Source: Pseudomonadota bacterium (lineage in GTDB: Bacteria > Pseudomonadota > Gammaproteobacteria > Steroidobacterales > Steroidobacteraceae). Taken from it: a stretch of DNA of 54,751 bases. The DNA is taken from contig JANXOV010000126.1 in the NCBI GenBank assembly GCA_025357635.1, positions 1-54,751 of the forward strand, given 5' to 3'. The notes under the pieces were generated by a model that saw only the letters and a program-made list of their open reading frames with translations, was not told the DNA's origin and made no database searches. Positions 37,366-47,400 of the stretch are shown in pieces (the stretch's first letter is position 1; each line of letters begins with the position of its first letter). A program made the translations under genes and the position numbers.

Positions 37366-38342
37366 TGCACACTCCTCGAATCGTCATCACCTCGGGCGAG
37401 CCTGCGGGCATCGGCCCCGATACCTGCGTCAGCCTGGCGCTCAGCGATTGGGATTGCGATCTCGTGGTGGCGGCGGATGCGAAGATGCTGGCGGCTGCAG
37501 CGGCCGCGTTGAATCTGCCGCTGCGTATCGAGCCCTATGACTCATCGCGGCCATCCGAGCCGCACCGCGCCGGCACCCTGCGGGTGCTGGATATTGCCAC
37601 GGCCGGTCCGGTGACGCCCGGCGTGCTGGAGCCCGGCAATGCAGCCTATGTTCTGCGCCTGCTGGACCGCGCCTGTGACGGCTGCCGCAATGGCGAGTTC
37701 GACGCCATGGTCACCGCGCCCGTTCAAAAGAGCGTGATCATGGATGCCGGCTTCGCCTTCAGCGGACACACCGAGTATCTGGCGCAGCGCTGCCGCGTGG
37801 CGCTGCCGGTGATGATGCTGGCCGGCGGCGGTCTGCGCGTGGCGCTGGTCACCACGCATTTGCCGTTGTCGCAGGTGCCGGCAGCGATCACGGCCGAGCG
37901 GCTCACCGCCACGTTGCGTATCGTCAACAGCGAACTGGAGCGTCTGTTCGACATTACCGCGCCGCGGCTGCTGTTGCTCGGACTGAACCCTCACGCCGGT
38001 GAGTCGGGTCATCTGGGGCGCGAGGAAATCGAGATCATCGAACCGGTCGCGGCGCGGCTGCGCCAGAGCGGCATGCGCATCACCGGTCCCGTTCCCGCCG
38101 ATACCGCTTTCACTGCGAAGTACCTGCAGAACAGCGATGTCGTGGTGGCGATGTATCACGACCAGGGACTGCCGGCGCTGAAGCACGCCGCCTTCGGCGA
38201 GGCGGTGAACATCACGCTCGGACTTCCCATCATTCGCCTCAGTGTGGACCACGGCACCGCGCTGGCGCTTGCACGCAGCGGCCGGGCTTCTGACGGCAGC
38301 CTGCGCGCCGCGCTCACGCTCGCCATCGGCATGACGCGCTGA
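37365..38342 (+). CDS. pdxA: 4-hydroxythreonine-4-phosphate dehydrogenase
   Basis: PdxA oxidises 4-phosphohydroxythreonine in DXP-dependent pyridoxal phosphate synthesis. The start is GTG 37365, inside TAGTG with the surA stop, giving 325 residues. The family motifs are ITSGEPAGIGPD, TAPVQKSVI, SGHTEYLAQ, LGLNPHAGESGHLGREE and YHDQGLPALKHAAFG with the metal-binding histidines. PLP from this route serves several enzymes in the window (kynureninase, the D-transaminase and the class III enzyme). Confidence 0.97.
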   Translation: MHTPRIVITSGEPAGIGPDTCVSLALSDWDCDLVVAADAKMLAAAAAALNLPLRIEPYDSSRPSEPHRAGTLRVLDIATAGPVTPGVLEPGNAAYVLRLLDRACDGCRNGEFDAMVTAPVQKSVIMDAGFAFSGHTEYLAQRCRVALPVMMLAGGGLRVALVTTHLPLSQVPAAITAERLTATLRIVNSELERLFDITAPRLLLLGLNPHAGESGHLGREEIEIIEPVAARLRQSGMRITGPVPADTAFTAKYLQNSDVVVAMYHDQGLPALKHAAFGEAVNITLGLPIIRLSVDHGTALALARSGRASDGSLRAALTLAIGMTR

Positions 38343-39163
38343 TGCCGGTACGCAAGCGCTTCGGCCAGCATTTTCTGCATGACCCGGCTGTAATCCGCCG
38401 CATTCTGGACAGCATCGCACCGCTGCGCGAGGACCGGGTGGTGGAGATCGGACCGGGTCGCGGCGCGCTCACCTGGCCGCTGTTGCAGATGCTCGATGCA
38501 CTGCAGGTCATCGAAATCGACCGCGATCTGGCCGCCGGACTGCGCACCGATTCGCGCGGCGGCGGCAAATTGCAGGTGCACGTGCAGGATGCGCTGCGCA
38601 TGGATTTTACGGCGCTGAGGGGAACCGGCGCGCCGTTGCGCATCGTCGGCAACCTGCCCTACAACATTTCCACACCCCTGATGTTTCATCTGCTGGAGCA
38701 TCGCGCCGCCATCGCCGACATGCACTTCATGCTGCAGAAGGAAGTGGTCGACCGCATCGTCGCCGAACCGGGCGGCAAGGACTACGGACGGTTGGGCGTG
38801 ATGCTGGCGGTGCACGCGCAGGCCACTCGCCTGTTCGATGTGGGCCGCGGCTCGTTCAAACCGGCGCCAAAGGTGACTTCCTCGGTGCTGCGGCTGCGCC
38901 CTGCAATCGAACCGCGGTTCGAAGGACTCAAAGCGCTTGGCGCTGAAGGCGATGCCGCGCTGAAGCGCGTGGTGGCCGCGGCGTTTTCACAGCGGCGCAA
39001 GACCCTGCGCAACAGTCTGCTTGAGCTTCTGGATTCGACCGAGATCGAGGCCTGCGGCATCGACCCGCAGCTGCGCCCGGAAGTGCTGGCGCCGGCGCAG
39101 TTCGTGCAGCTGGCCGCGCGCTACCTCCGCAGCAGCCGATCGGCGGCAGCGCCTTGCCGCTGA
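38342..39163 (+). CDS. rsmA: 16S rRNA A1518/A1519 dimethyltransferase
   Basis: RsmA (KsgA) dimethylates two adenines in helix 45 of 16S rRNA, a late step in small-subunit assembly. The 273 residues show RKRFGQHFLHDP, the SAM site VEIGPGRGALTWPLL and the catalytic NLPYNIS. The ATG overlaps the pdxA stop (TGATG). The order surA-pdxA-rsmA-apaG-apaH is widely conserved. Confidence 0.97.
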   Translation: MPVRKRFGQHFLHDPAVIRRILDSIAPLREDRVVEIGPGRGALTWPLLQMLDALQVIEIDRDLAAGLRTDSRGGGKLQVHVQDALRMDFTALRGTGAPLRIVGNLPYNISTPLMFHLLEHRAAIADMHFMLQKEVVDRIVAEPGGKDYGRLGVMLAVHAQATRLFDVGRGSFKPAPKVTSSVLRLRPAIEPRFEGLKALGAEGDAALKRVVAAAFSQRRKTLRNSLLELLDSTEIEACGIDPQLRPEVLAPAQFVQLAARYLRSSRSAAAPCR

Positions 39164-39266
39164 GTTCGAAAACCGCATCGCACGTTGTAAGCAGCCTGAA
39201 CGCGTGCCAACATCCCGGGGACAGGATCCGGCTTTAAAGCCCGTCCACCAGGCTTGATTGACCCGC

Positions 39267-39272
39267 TAGAAT
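39267..39272 (+). promoter_or_regulatory. TAGAAT box before apaG
   Basis: A 5/6 match to TATAAT ends 7 nt before the second in-frame apaG ATG (39280). It overlaps the first ATG (39271), so if used it would select the second start as a leaderless one. Confidence 0.25.
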
Positions 39273-39663
39273 GAGCACCATGATATCCGACTCCGTGCCG
39301 CGAATCCGAGTTGACGTGGAAACCGCCTATGTGGAGGAGCAATCCGATCCGCAGGATGCCCGTTTCGTGTTCTCCTACACCATCACCATCCGAAATGAGG
39401 GCACCACGCCGGCGCGATTACTGACCCGTCATTGGATCATCACCGATGCCAACGGCAAGGTGCAGGAAGTGCGCGGTGATGGCGTGGTCGGTGAGCAGCC
39501 TTACTTGAAGCCCGGCCAGGGGTTTCGGTACTCCAGCGGTGCGGTCATCGAAACGCCGGTGGGAGCGATGCAGGGCAGCTATCAAATGGTTGACGATGAC
39601 GGCGCGCAATTCGATGCGCCGATCGCGCCGTTCCGCCTCGCCATCCCCGGCGTGCTGCACTGA
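39271..39663 (+). CDS. apaG: ApaG domain protein
   Basis: ApaG is a small fibronectin-III-like protein (also the domain of eukaryotic FBXO3) encoded beside apaH; its biochemical role is unclear. The product has 130 residues from ATG 39271, or 127 from ATG 39280. Motifs are [44 protein letters not shown] and the end [10 protein letters not shown]. The 107 bp before it hold no gene. apaH starts immediately after its stop. Confidence 0.95.
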   Translation: MSTMISDSVPRIRVDVETAYVEEQSDPQDARFVFSYTITIRNEGTTPARLLTRHWIITDANGKVQEVRGDGVVGEQPYLKPGQGFRYSSGAVIETPVGAMQGSYQMVDDDGAQFDAPIAPFRLAIPGVLH

Positions 39664-40512
39664 GTGGCGCTGTACGCAATCGGTGATGTTCAAGGCTGCG
39701 ATCGTGAGCTCGGTTCGCTGCTCGAAAGAATAAAATTCAACGCCGATCGCGACCTGATCTGGTTCGTGGGCGATCTGGTGAATCGAGGTCCTGATTCACT
39801 GGGCGTGCTGCGCCGCGTGCGGGCGATGCGCGACAATGCGGTCTCGGTGCTAGGCAATCACGACCTGCACCTGCTTGCACGCATTTTCGGCAGTGTGGCC
39901 GCACGTAAAAATGACACGCTGGACGGGGTGCTGGAGGCGAAAGATCGCGATGCGCTGCTGCAATGGCTGATTGAGCGCCCGCTGCTGCACGAAGATCGCG
40001 CACGACACCTGGCCCTGCTGCATGCCGGTCTGCCGCCGCAATGGACGCTGGCCGTCGCGCGCGACTGCGCGCGGGAAGCGCAGGCCGCACTGCAGCGCGA
40101 TCCGGCGCGGTTTGTCGCAACCATGTATGGCGATCAGCCGTGCATCTGGAAGACGGCTCTTGCCGGCGCCGAACGGCTGCGTTTCATCACCAATTGTTTC
40201 ACGCGCATGCGCTACGTTCAGGCCGACGGCAGTCTGGATCTTCGCGAAAAAGGCGCTCCTGCAAATACCGCCGCCGACCGGTTGAAGCCGTGGTTCGAGT
40301 GCACGGATGCCCGCTGGCACGGCACGCACGTGATATTCGGGCACTGGTCGACACTCGGTTTTTTTCGAAACGAGAACGTTACCTGCCTGGACACCGGCTG
40401 CGCCTGGGGCAACACCCTCACTGCGCTGCGCCTCGACGACGCGCAGGCGCCGCCGATTTGCGTCAGTTGCGCCCCGAGGGCTGCGGCGCCGCCTTCAAAA
40501 CCTCGCCGCTGA
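39664..40512 (+). CDS. apaH: Symmetrical diadenosine tetraphosphate hydrolase
   Basis: ApaH splits Ap4A into two ADP and also removes Np4-type caps from RNA. The 282 residues start with GTG directly after the apaG stop and carry the metallophosphatase motifs GDVQGC, GDLVNRGPDSL and GNHDLHLL, plus the downstream ApaH segment FITNCFTRMRY. The 3' end overlaps a convergent hypothetical gene by 50 bp. Confidence 0.96.
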   Translation: MALYAIGDVQGCDRELGSLLERIKFNADRDLIWFVGDLVNRGPDSLGVLRRVRAMRDNAVSVLGNHDLHLLARIFGSVAARKNDTLDGVLEAKDRDALLQWLIERPLLHEDRARHLALLHAGLPPQWTLAVARDCAREAQAALQRDPARFVATMYGDQPCIWKTALAGAERLRFITNCFTRMRYVQADGSLDLREKGAPANTAADRLKPWFECTDARWHGTHVIFGHWSTLGFFRNENVTCLDTGCAWGNTLTALRLDDAQAPPICVSCAPRAAAPPSKPRR

Positions 40513-41053
40513 CCCGATAGCTGCCGCCGGACTGCTGGTAGGGCACGCAGGTGATGTCCTGCTGTATGTCGCGCACGGTTAACTTTGGCAGTATCTGGCG
40601 CGCGAATTCTTCGATCAGCTCGCAGTCGCCCACGTTGAGATTGCGAAATGCATCCTGCCTGAAGTTGAACCGCTCGTAGCGCGCATCGAAGGGTTTTTCA
40701 TCCGCCGTCGGCGGTGACTTGTCCGCACCGGCGTGCTGCACGGGGGAAGAAAACTCGATGCTCAAGCCGGGATTAATGCCGACCAGGCTGATACGTCCAA
40801 TTTCGCAGCCATTGGTGCGGATGCGCATGTCGCCGCGTACGCCCATGTCCAGAAGCAGGGCCCGCACCTTGTCGCGCATCCCCTCGCAGGAGTAGCGCGA
40901 GGTGCGCCCGAAATAGTGGAACTCGATCTTCGTTTGCTTCCACACGGCCGGGACCGGCGTGCTGGCCGGCGCAGGCTGAAGGTCGGCGCCCTTCACGGGC
41001 AACGCCAGAAACACCGCAATCAACACCGCCGCTGCGGGTACCAGAACGCGCAT
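40463..41053 (-). CDS. Exported hypothetical protein with four cysteines
   Basis: I do not recognise this 196-residue protein. From ATG 41053, with GAGGGTGG just upstream, it has a signal peptide (MRVLVPAAAVLIAVFLALPVKGA) and no lipobox. The mature part has four cysteines (56, 83, 144, 169), enough for two periplasmic disulfides, and segments such as IEFHYFGRTSRYSCEGMRDK and NVGDCELIEEFARQILP. It stands alone on the minus strand and its 3' end overlaps apaH by 50 bp. No enzyme motif is visible. Confidence 0.75.
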   Translation of the reverse strand: MRVLVPAAAVLIAVFLALPVKGADLQPAPASTPVPAVWKQTKIEFHYFGRTSRYSCEGMRDKVRALLLDMGVRGDMRIRTNGCEIGRISLVGINPGLSIEFSSPVQHAGADKSPPTADEKPFDARYERFNFRQDAFRNLNVGDCELIEEFARQILPKLTVRDIQQDITCVPYQQSGGSYRVSGEVLKAAPQPSGRN

Positions 41054-41134
41054 AATCCACCCTCGTGCCCAGACAAACCCGTTGAGCATCGCCACTAAGA
41101 CCATGCCATCAACAGCGAAGTTTCATGCAGTCGC

Positions 41135-41140
41135 TATAAT
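41135..41140 (+). promoter_or_regulatory. TATAAT box upstream of the kynU leader ORF
   Basis: A perfect TATAAT lies 6 nt before an ATG (41147). The context GTCGCTATAATGCGCGC differs at one base from that before prfA. Transcription would begin at or beside ATG 41147. No -35 match is clear. Confidence 0.45.
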
Positions 41141-41146
41141 GCGCGC

Positions 41147-41236
41147 ATGAAACCGCTCCGGGCAGTTCAAGCCGATTCATTGCCACCGCATCCGGTCCAA
41201 ACCGGCCACCAGCCGCGCCTGCCGGTGGCGCGATGA
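41147..41236 (+). CDS. Short leader ORF coupled to kynU
   Basis: A 29-codon ORF begins 6 nt after a TATAAT box and ends in ATGA, overlapping the kynU start by 4 bp, like the real gene pairs in this window. The peptide starts MKPLRAV, contains LPPHP, ends RLPVAR and has no Trp. It may serve only to deliver ribosomes to kynU, which lacks a good ribosome-binding site. There is no evidence that the peptide itself has a function. Confidence 0.35.
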   Translation: MKPLRAVQADSLPPHPVQTGHQPRLPVAR

Positions 41237-42510
41237 CCGATACGTTGTCGCTTGCGGATGCGCAAGCCCGGGATGCCGGGGACGAACTCGCGCGGTTCTC
41301 ACTGGCTTTCCACCACCCTCACCGGGTCGACGGCACGCCATACACGTATCTGTGCGGCCACTCCCTGGGATTGCAGCCCAAGACGGCGGCACAATTCATT
41401 GAGCAGGAACTGGAGGACTGGGCGCGCAGCGGGGTGCGAGGTCACGAAGATGCCCGCCGGCCCTGGATTCCGTATCACCATCTGGCGGCCGGCACGCTGG
41501 CCGACCTGGTGGGCGCGGGGGCTGACGAAGTGGTGGCGATGAATTCGCTCACCGTCAACCTGCACCTGATGATGACCAGCTTCTTCCGGCCCTCGGGAAC
41601 ACGCAACAAGGTGCTGATGGAGGCCTCTTCCTTCGGGTCAGACCGCTACGCAGTCGTGTCGCAGCTTCATTTGCACGGCCTGAACGAAGGCGAGCATTTG
41701 ATCGAATTGTCGCCCCGGGAATCAGAACGCTGCCTGCGGACCGACGACATCCTCGAGCGCATCGAGCGCGAGGCCCCGTACTTGAGTCTGGTTCTGTTGC
41801 CGGGCGTGCAATACCTCACCGGCCAGAGCTTCGAATTAGAACCCATCATCGCCGCGGCCCGCCGCGCCGGCGCGGCCGTCGGCATCGACCTTGCACATGC
41901 CGTGGGCAACACGCTGCTGCGCATGCATGATTGGAACGCGGACTTCGCCGTCTGGTGCAGCTACAAGTACCTGAACGCCGGGCCCGGCGCGACCGGCGGC
42001 TGCTTCGTGCACGCCCGCCATGCGCACAGTAGCGATCTGCCGCGGCTTGCCGGCTGGTGGGGGCATGAGGAGGCGACCCGGTTCGAGATGGGACCGCAGT
42101 TTCGTCCCATCGCCGGCGCGAACGGCTGGCAGCTCAGCAACCCGCCCATCCTTGCAACCGCGCCGTTGCTCGCCTCGCTGGAACTGTACAAGAGCGCCGG
42201 CATCATCAATCTGCGGCGCAAGTCCGTGGCGCTGACCGGCTATCTGGAAAGTCTCATCCATGCGCGCCTGGGTCATGCGATCCGCATCATCACGCCGCAG
42301 CAGCCCGAGCAACGCGGCTGCCAATTGAGCCTGCGCGTGTTGCGCCCCTCCGCCGAGGCGAAGCGCTGCTTTGCGCACCTTACGGCAGCCGGCGTACTGG
42401 CCGACTGGCGCGAACCGGACATCATCCGGCTCGCGCCCGTCCCGCTGTACAACTCCTACGCGGACTGCTTCGCCGCGGTGCAGGCGCTGGGGTCGGCGCT
42501 CACCGCATGA
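41233..42510 (+). CDS. kynU: Kynureninase
   Basis: Kynureninase is a PLP enzyme that cleaves kynurenine or 3-hydroxykynurenine to (hydroxy)anthranilate and alanine. The 425 residues include YLCGHSLGLQPK, AMNSLTVNLHLMM, GIDLAHAVGN and the PLP lysine K245 in WCSYKYLNAGPG. It overlaps kmo by 4 bp. The pair converts kynurenine to 3-hydroxyanthranilate, the precursor of quinolinate and NAD; the first enzymes (tryptophan dioxygenase, formamidase) and the ring-opening dioxygenase are not in the window. Confidence 0.96.
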   Translation: MTDTLSLADAQARDAGDELARFSLAFHHPHRVDGTPYTYLCGHSLGLQPKTAAQFIEQELEDWARSGVRGHEDARRPWIPYHHLAAGTLADLVGAGADEVVAMNSLTVNLHLMMTSFFRPSGTRNKVLMEASSFGSDRYAVVSQLHLHGLNEGEHLIELSPRESERCLRTDDILERIEREAPYLSLVLLPGVQYLTGQSFELEPIIAAARRAGAAVGIDLAHAVGNTLLRMHDWNADFAVWCSYKYLNAGPGATGGCFVHARHAHSSDLPRLAGWWGHEEATRFEMGPQFRPIAGANGWQLSNPPILATAPLLASLELYKSAGIINLRRKSVALTGYLESLIHARLGHAIRIITPQQPEQRGCQLSLRVLRPSAEAKRCFAHLTAAGVLADWREPDIIRLAPVPLYNSYADCFAAVQALGSALTA

Positions 42511-43856
42511 GTCTGCCGCGAAACCCCGTGAGCATTGCCGGCGCCGGTCCGGCGGGCGCGCTGCTGGCCATCCTCCTGCGCCGCCGCGGATTCCCCGTCA
42601 CCTTGTACGAGCGGCGCGCCGATCCACGCAACCAGCCGTTCGACTCGGGTCGCTCGATCAACCTCGCCATGACCGAGCGCGGCATCAACGCGCTGCGCCG
42701 GGCCGGCGTGTTCGAACGCATCCGCGATGCACTGATTCCGATGCGCGGACGGATGATCCACGATCTGGACGGCAGGACCTCCCTGCAACCTTACGGGCAG
42801 CGCCCACAGGAAGTCATCTATTCCATTTCGCGCAATCTTCTGAACGAGATGCTGATCCAGGCGGCGTCGCAGGAATTCAGCGCCGTGGTGCATTTCGAGC
42901 ATGAAGTGCTGGACGTCGATCCCGTGGGCGGCATGGCGCGAGTACGCCGCGCCGCGCCGGATCGCATCGTCGACCTTCAAATGGGCACGCTCATTGCCGC
43001 GGATGGTGCGGGCTCGACGCTGCGAACGAAGCTGCAATCGCGCGGCGAGTTTCAGGTGCGCACGGATTTTCTTGAGCATGCCTACAAGGAGCTGAGCATT
43101 CCTGCCGGCCTCAACGGGTTGCCCGTGATGGAGCGCGAAGCGCTGCACATCTGGCCGCGCGGCAACCACATGCTCATTGCGCTGCCCAATCCCGACGGCA
43201 GCTTCACCGCCACGTTGTTCCTGCAGCGGCGCGCGTTCGATGCACTGCGCGAGCCGGATCAGATCGAGGGGTTTCTGGCCGCGTCCTTTCCCGATGTCAT
43301 ATCGTTGATGCCACAACGCCTCGCCGAGTTTCAGAACCATCCGACCGGCGCGCTCGGCACCGTCCACACGCAGCCCTGGCACATCGGCGGCTCCGTGCTC
43401 CTGCTGGGCGATGCAGCACACGCCATCGTGCCGTTTCACGGCCAGGGCATGAACTGCTGCTTCGAGGACTGCGTCGAATTTGACGCGCTGATGGACCATC
43501 ATGCTTCCTGGGAGGCGCTGTTCCGGGAATTTGAGCGGCTGCGCAAGCCCAATACCGACGCCATTGCGGCCATGGCCATCGAGAACTATCTGGAAATGCG
43601 TGAACGCGTCGCGGACGCGCGCTATCAGCTGCAGAAGCTGCTGTCCTTGGAACTGGAAAAGCGCCATCCGCGCCGATTCATTCCGCGCTATTCGATGGTC
43701 AGCTTCCACCCGGAAATCGGCTATGCGACGGCGACGGCGCGCGGCCGCGTGCAGCAGCGCATTCTGGACGATCTGACGCTGCACGCCACCCGTCTGGAAC
43801 AGATCGACTTTGAACGCGCCGCAGCCGACATCGGCGACTCGCTAAGCCCTCTCTAG
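42507..43856 (+). CDS. kmo: Kynurenine 3-monooxygenase
   Basis: Kmo is an FAD and NADPH-dependent hydroxylase that makes 3-hydroxykynurenine. The 449 residues show the Rossmann motif IAGAGPAGALLA (10-21), the family RSINLAMTERGINAL, the FAD-binding GDAAHAIVPFHGQGMNCCFED and a C-terminal region that in eukaryotes anchors the enzyme to the mitochondrial membrane but here is short. Coupling to kynU (ATGA) supports a dedicated kynurenine unit. The end overlaps convergent folA by 15 bp. Confidence 0.96.
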   Translation: MSLPRNPVSIAGAGPAGALLAILLRRRGFPVTLYERRADPRNQPFDSGRSINLAMTERGINALRRAGVFERIRDALIPMRGRMIHDLDGRTSLQPYGQRPQEVIYSISRNLLNEMLIQAASQEFSAVVHFEHEVLDVDPVGGMARVRRAAPDRIVDLQMGTLIAADGAGSTLRTKLQSRGEFQVRTDFLEHAYKELSIPAGLNGLPVMEREALHIWPRGNHMLIALPNPDGSFTATLFLQRRAFDALREPDQIEGFLAASFPDVISLMPQRLAEFQNHPTGALGTVHTQPWHIGGSVLLLGDAAHAIVPFHGQGMNCCFEDCVEFDALMDHHASWEALFREFERLRKPNTDAIAAMAIENYLEMRERVADARYQLQKLLSLELEKRHPRRFIPRYSMVSFHPEIGYATATARGRVQQRILDDLTLHATRLEQIDFERAAADIGDSLSPL

Positions 43857-44354
43857 CGTGATGAAGCTGAAGGGATGCGCGTGGCGCGCATCCGCCGCGT
43901 GGTACTCAAGAGCCGTCTGCCGGAACTGCGGGCCGCTCCAGCCTGGGAAAAATGCGTCGCCGCCTTCGATCTGCAGATGCACCAAGGTCAGGTGAATCCG
44001 GCGCGCATGCGGCAGCGTCTGCGCATAGATCTCACCGCCGCCGATGACCATCACCACCGGCGCATTCGCAGCCGCCGCGAGCGCCGCGGGCAGACCGGCC
44101 ACGACCTGCGCATCGGCGGGCGCAAACCCGGGCGAACGGCTCATGACCAGATTCAGCCGCCCCGGCAATGCCTTGCCGATGGACTCGTAGGTTTTGCGGC
44201 CCATCAGCACCGGATTGCCGATGGTGATGCGCTTGAATCGCTTCAAGTCATCCGGCAGCCGCCACGGCAGCTCGTTGCCGCGTCCGATCACGTCATTTTC
44301 GGAAACGGCAACGACCAGTTCGATGCGGGGTTCGGGCGCGGTCGGAATCTGCAT
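43842..44354 (-). CDS. folA: Dihydrofolate reductase
   Basis: FolA reduces dihydrofolate to tetrahydrofolate with NADPH. The start is ATG 44354 (MQIPTAPEPRIELVVAVSENDVIG), giving 170 residues; the frame is open far upstream but without similarity. Motifs are NELPWRLPDDLKRFK with the acidic D35 or D36, VLMGRKTYESIG, and VIGGGEIYAQ. A TATAAC box 6 nt before the ATG suggests a leaderless message. Its usual partner thyA is on the same strand about 5 kb away. Confidence 0.95.
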   Translation of the reverse strand: MQIPTAPEPRIELVVAVSENDVIGRGNELPWRLPDDLKRFKRITIGNPVLMGRKTYESIGKALPGRLNLVMSRSPGFAPADAQVVAGLPAALAAAANAPVVMVIGGGEIYAQTLPHARRIHLTLVHLQIEGGDAFFPGWSGPQFRQTALEYHAADARHAHPFSFITLERA

Positions 44355-44360
44355 CTGCGC

Positions 44361-44366
44361 GTTATA
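44361..44366 (-). promoter_or_regulatory. TATAAC box before folA
   Basis: The minus-strand TATAAC (5/6) ends 6 nt before the folA ATG. No ribosome-binding site is visible between them, which fits leaderless initiation. Confidence 0.35.
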
Positions 44367-44495
44367 CCCTTGTTTGTGGACGCAGGTGCGACCATGAACC
44401 GGAACCTCGCCGAACCGAAGCGCATCGCCGGCGTGGTACCCTTTGTTCAAAGGCGCCGGAGCGCATTGCCACGGCTCGCAATCTCTGGGGTATAG

Positions 44496-47400
44496 ATGTC
44501 TGTACTGCTCGCATTGCCACCCACATTTCCTTGCGAAGAAGTGGCCACCATCGTTCAACAATTGTACGGGATGAGCGGCCATTTCACCCCGCTGGCCAGC
44601 GAGCGGGACCAGAATTTCCGTCTGCAGGAATCAGGCGGACAGAGTTGGGTGGTCAAGATCGCCAACGTCGCCGAAGATCTCGTGGCGTTGAGTTTCCAAG
44701 GTGAATTGCTGACTCACGTGGCCGGCATTGACCCGGCTCTGGCGCTGCCTCGCCTGCGGCCCACGCTGGCAGGAAACGCGCTCGGCACCTGCCGCAATGG
44801 CGAGGGCAAGGAGCATTTCGTGCGCATCGTGCAATGGCTGCCGGGAAAGCCTTTCGCGTTGGCAACCAAATCACCTGCCTTGTTTTGCCAGTTCGGGGCA
44901 ATGATGGGCCGCCTGACGCTTAGCCTGCGGGGCTTCGGTCATGCCGGCGCCAATCGCGCCTTCGACTGGGATGTGGCGCAAGCCGGCCGATCGCGCGACC
45001 GGCTGCACTTCATCCGCGAAGCCGGGCAGCGGCGATTGCTGGAGTATTTTCTGGATCGCTTTGTGCGCACCATCGAAAGCAGGTTGCGCCGTTGCCGCGC
45101 GCAAGTCATTCACGGCGATGCCAACGATTACAATGTGCTGGTCGATGAGGCGACGGGAACCTCCCTCACCGGATTGATTGATTTCGGTGACGCCGTCTTT
45201 TCCCCGCTCATCAATGAACTGGCGGTGGCCGCCGCTTACGCCGCAATGGACAGCGAGGCGCCGATCGATGATGTGGCGCTCTTGGCCGCGGCGTTCCATC
45301 AAGTGAACCCGTTGCACGCCCATGAGCTCGATCTGCTCTATGACCTCATTGCCTTGCGGTTGGTGATCAGCGTCACCATGTCGGCATCGCGCCGCGAACG
45401 CATAGCAGGCAATGCGTACCTCAAGATAAGCGAAGCGCGCGCGTGGAATTTCCTGGCGCGTTTGCGGGCGATGGATCCCATGCTGGTTGCGGGCATTTTT
45501 CGGCATGCCTGTGGACACGAGGCGGCAGCCGGCGCGCGCGCCATTGTGTCCTGGGTGAACAACCACCATGCAAGTTTCGCCGATGTTCTGGATCGCGCGC
45601 CGGCTTTTCAAGCCAAGGCAATCGTTCCATTCGGCGACCCCGATCACCTCATTGCAATCCACTCGGCGCGCTGCCAGCCGGACGCGGCGGAGCATCATTG
45701 GCGGGCGCTTGCCGCCACAGAAGGCGTCGAATTGGGGGTTGGCCCTTGGGGAGAGAACCGCTGCGTGTATACCGGCGATGCGTTTGCGTCGACGCTCGCG
45801 CGCGGCCAACACCGATCAATGCATCTGGGTCTCGATTTTTTCGTTTCGGCGGGCGCCACTGTGCGAACGCCTTTGGCCGCCATGGTAATCGATGTGTACC
45901 GCTCCAGTCTGCCGCTGGATTATGGTCATGCCGTCCTGTTGGAGCACACGCCCGAGCCCGGCATCACGTTCTTCAGTCTTTGGGGGCACCTCAGCGCGGC
46001 GACGGCACAAACTCGCAAAGCGGGCGACGTACTGCAGGCAGGCGAGGTCATCGGTCAGCTGGGAGAGCCCGCCGAGAACGGCGGCTGGATGCCTCATCTG
46101 CACTTGCAGCTGGGCACCTATCGACCCGCAAACGCCGGCGAGATGATCGGTGCAGGAGAAATCGCCTATCGGGACGTGTGGGCCGAGTTGTTTCCAGATG
46201 CCGCCAATTTTGCAAATCTGCCCCCGGAAACGTTTTCACAACACGGCCGCGCGTCCGACGCCTTGCTGAAACTGCGGCGGGAGCGATTGATCCCCAATCT
46301 TTCCCTCTCCTACAAAACCCCCATGAAGATCGTGCGCGGCGAAGGCGTGTTTCTTTACGACGACAGGGGCCGCGCCTATCTTGACTGTTACAACAATGTC
46401 GCGCACCTCGGTCACGCCCACCCTGAAGTGGTCGAAGTCCAGGCGCGTCAGGCTGCGCGCCTGAATACCAATACGCGCTATCTGCACGACAACATCGTGG
46501 CATATGCCGAAGCGCTCACGGCAACCCTTCCCGGTGAGCTGGCCGTGGCGGCATTCGTTTGCAGCGGCAGCGAAGCAAACGACCTGGCATTGCGCATGGC
46601 CCGCGCTCACACCGGCGAATATGGCGTGATCGCACTCGAAGGCGGCTACCATGGCCACCTGACCTCACTCATCGAGATCAGCCCGTACAAGTACAATCGC
46701 AAAGGCGGCAAAGGTCGGCCCGCAAGCACCGGTGAAGCGGCCCTCCCGGACGCCTACCGCGCGCCGGCCGATTGGCCGCCATCGGAGCTTGGTCGAAAGT
46801 TTGCGGAGTCGGTTACCGGGGCGGTGGAGCAATTGCGGCTCGGTGGCTACCGGCCGGCGGCGTTTATTGCAGAATCCCTGCCCAGTTCTGCAGGCCAGAT
46901 CGTGTTGCCCGACGGATATCTGACATCCGCCCATGCAGCGGCTCGCGCCGCCGGCGCTGTGGTCATTGCCGATGAGGTTCAGACCGGGTTCGGTCGAACA
47001 GGCGCTCATATGTGGGCCTTCGAGTCCGACGGTGTCACACCGGATATCGTCACCATGGGAAAACCCATTGGCAATGGCCATCCGATGGCAGCCTTGATTA
47101 CGACCAAGGCAATCGCTCAAAGCTTCCACAACGGCATGGAGTACTTCAACACCTTCGGCGGCAATCCCGTGTCATGCGCAATCGGGCTGAAGGTCTTGCA
47201 GATTCTGCAGCGCGATCAGTTGCAGGCCAATGCACTGCGGATTGGAAACTATCTGCTCGAGCGCATGCGCAAACTCATGGATCAGCATCCACGCATTGGC
47301 GATGTCCGCGGCCGCGGCTTCATGTTGGGCATCGAACTGGTTGAAGATCGCCGCAACAAAGTGCCTGCCTCCGAATATGCCGGACGCATCGTCGAACACT

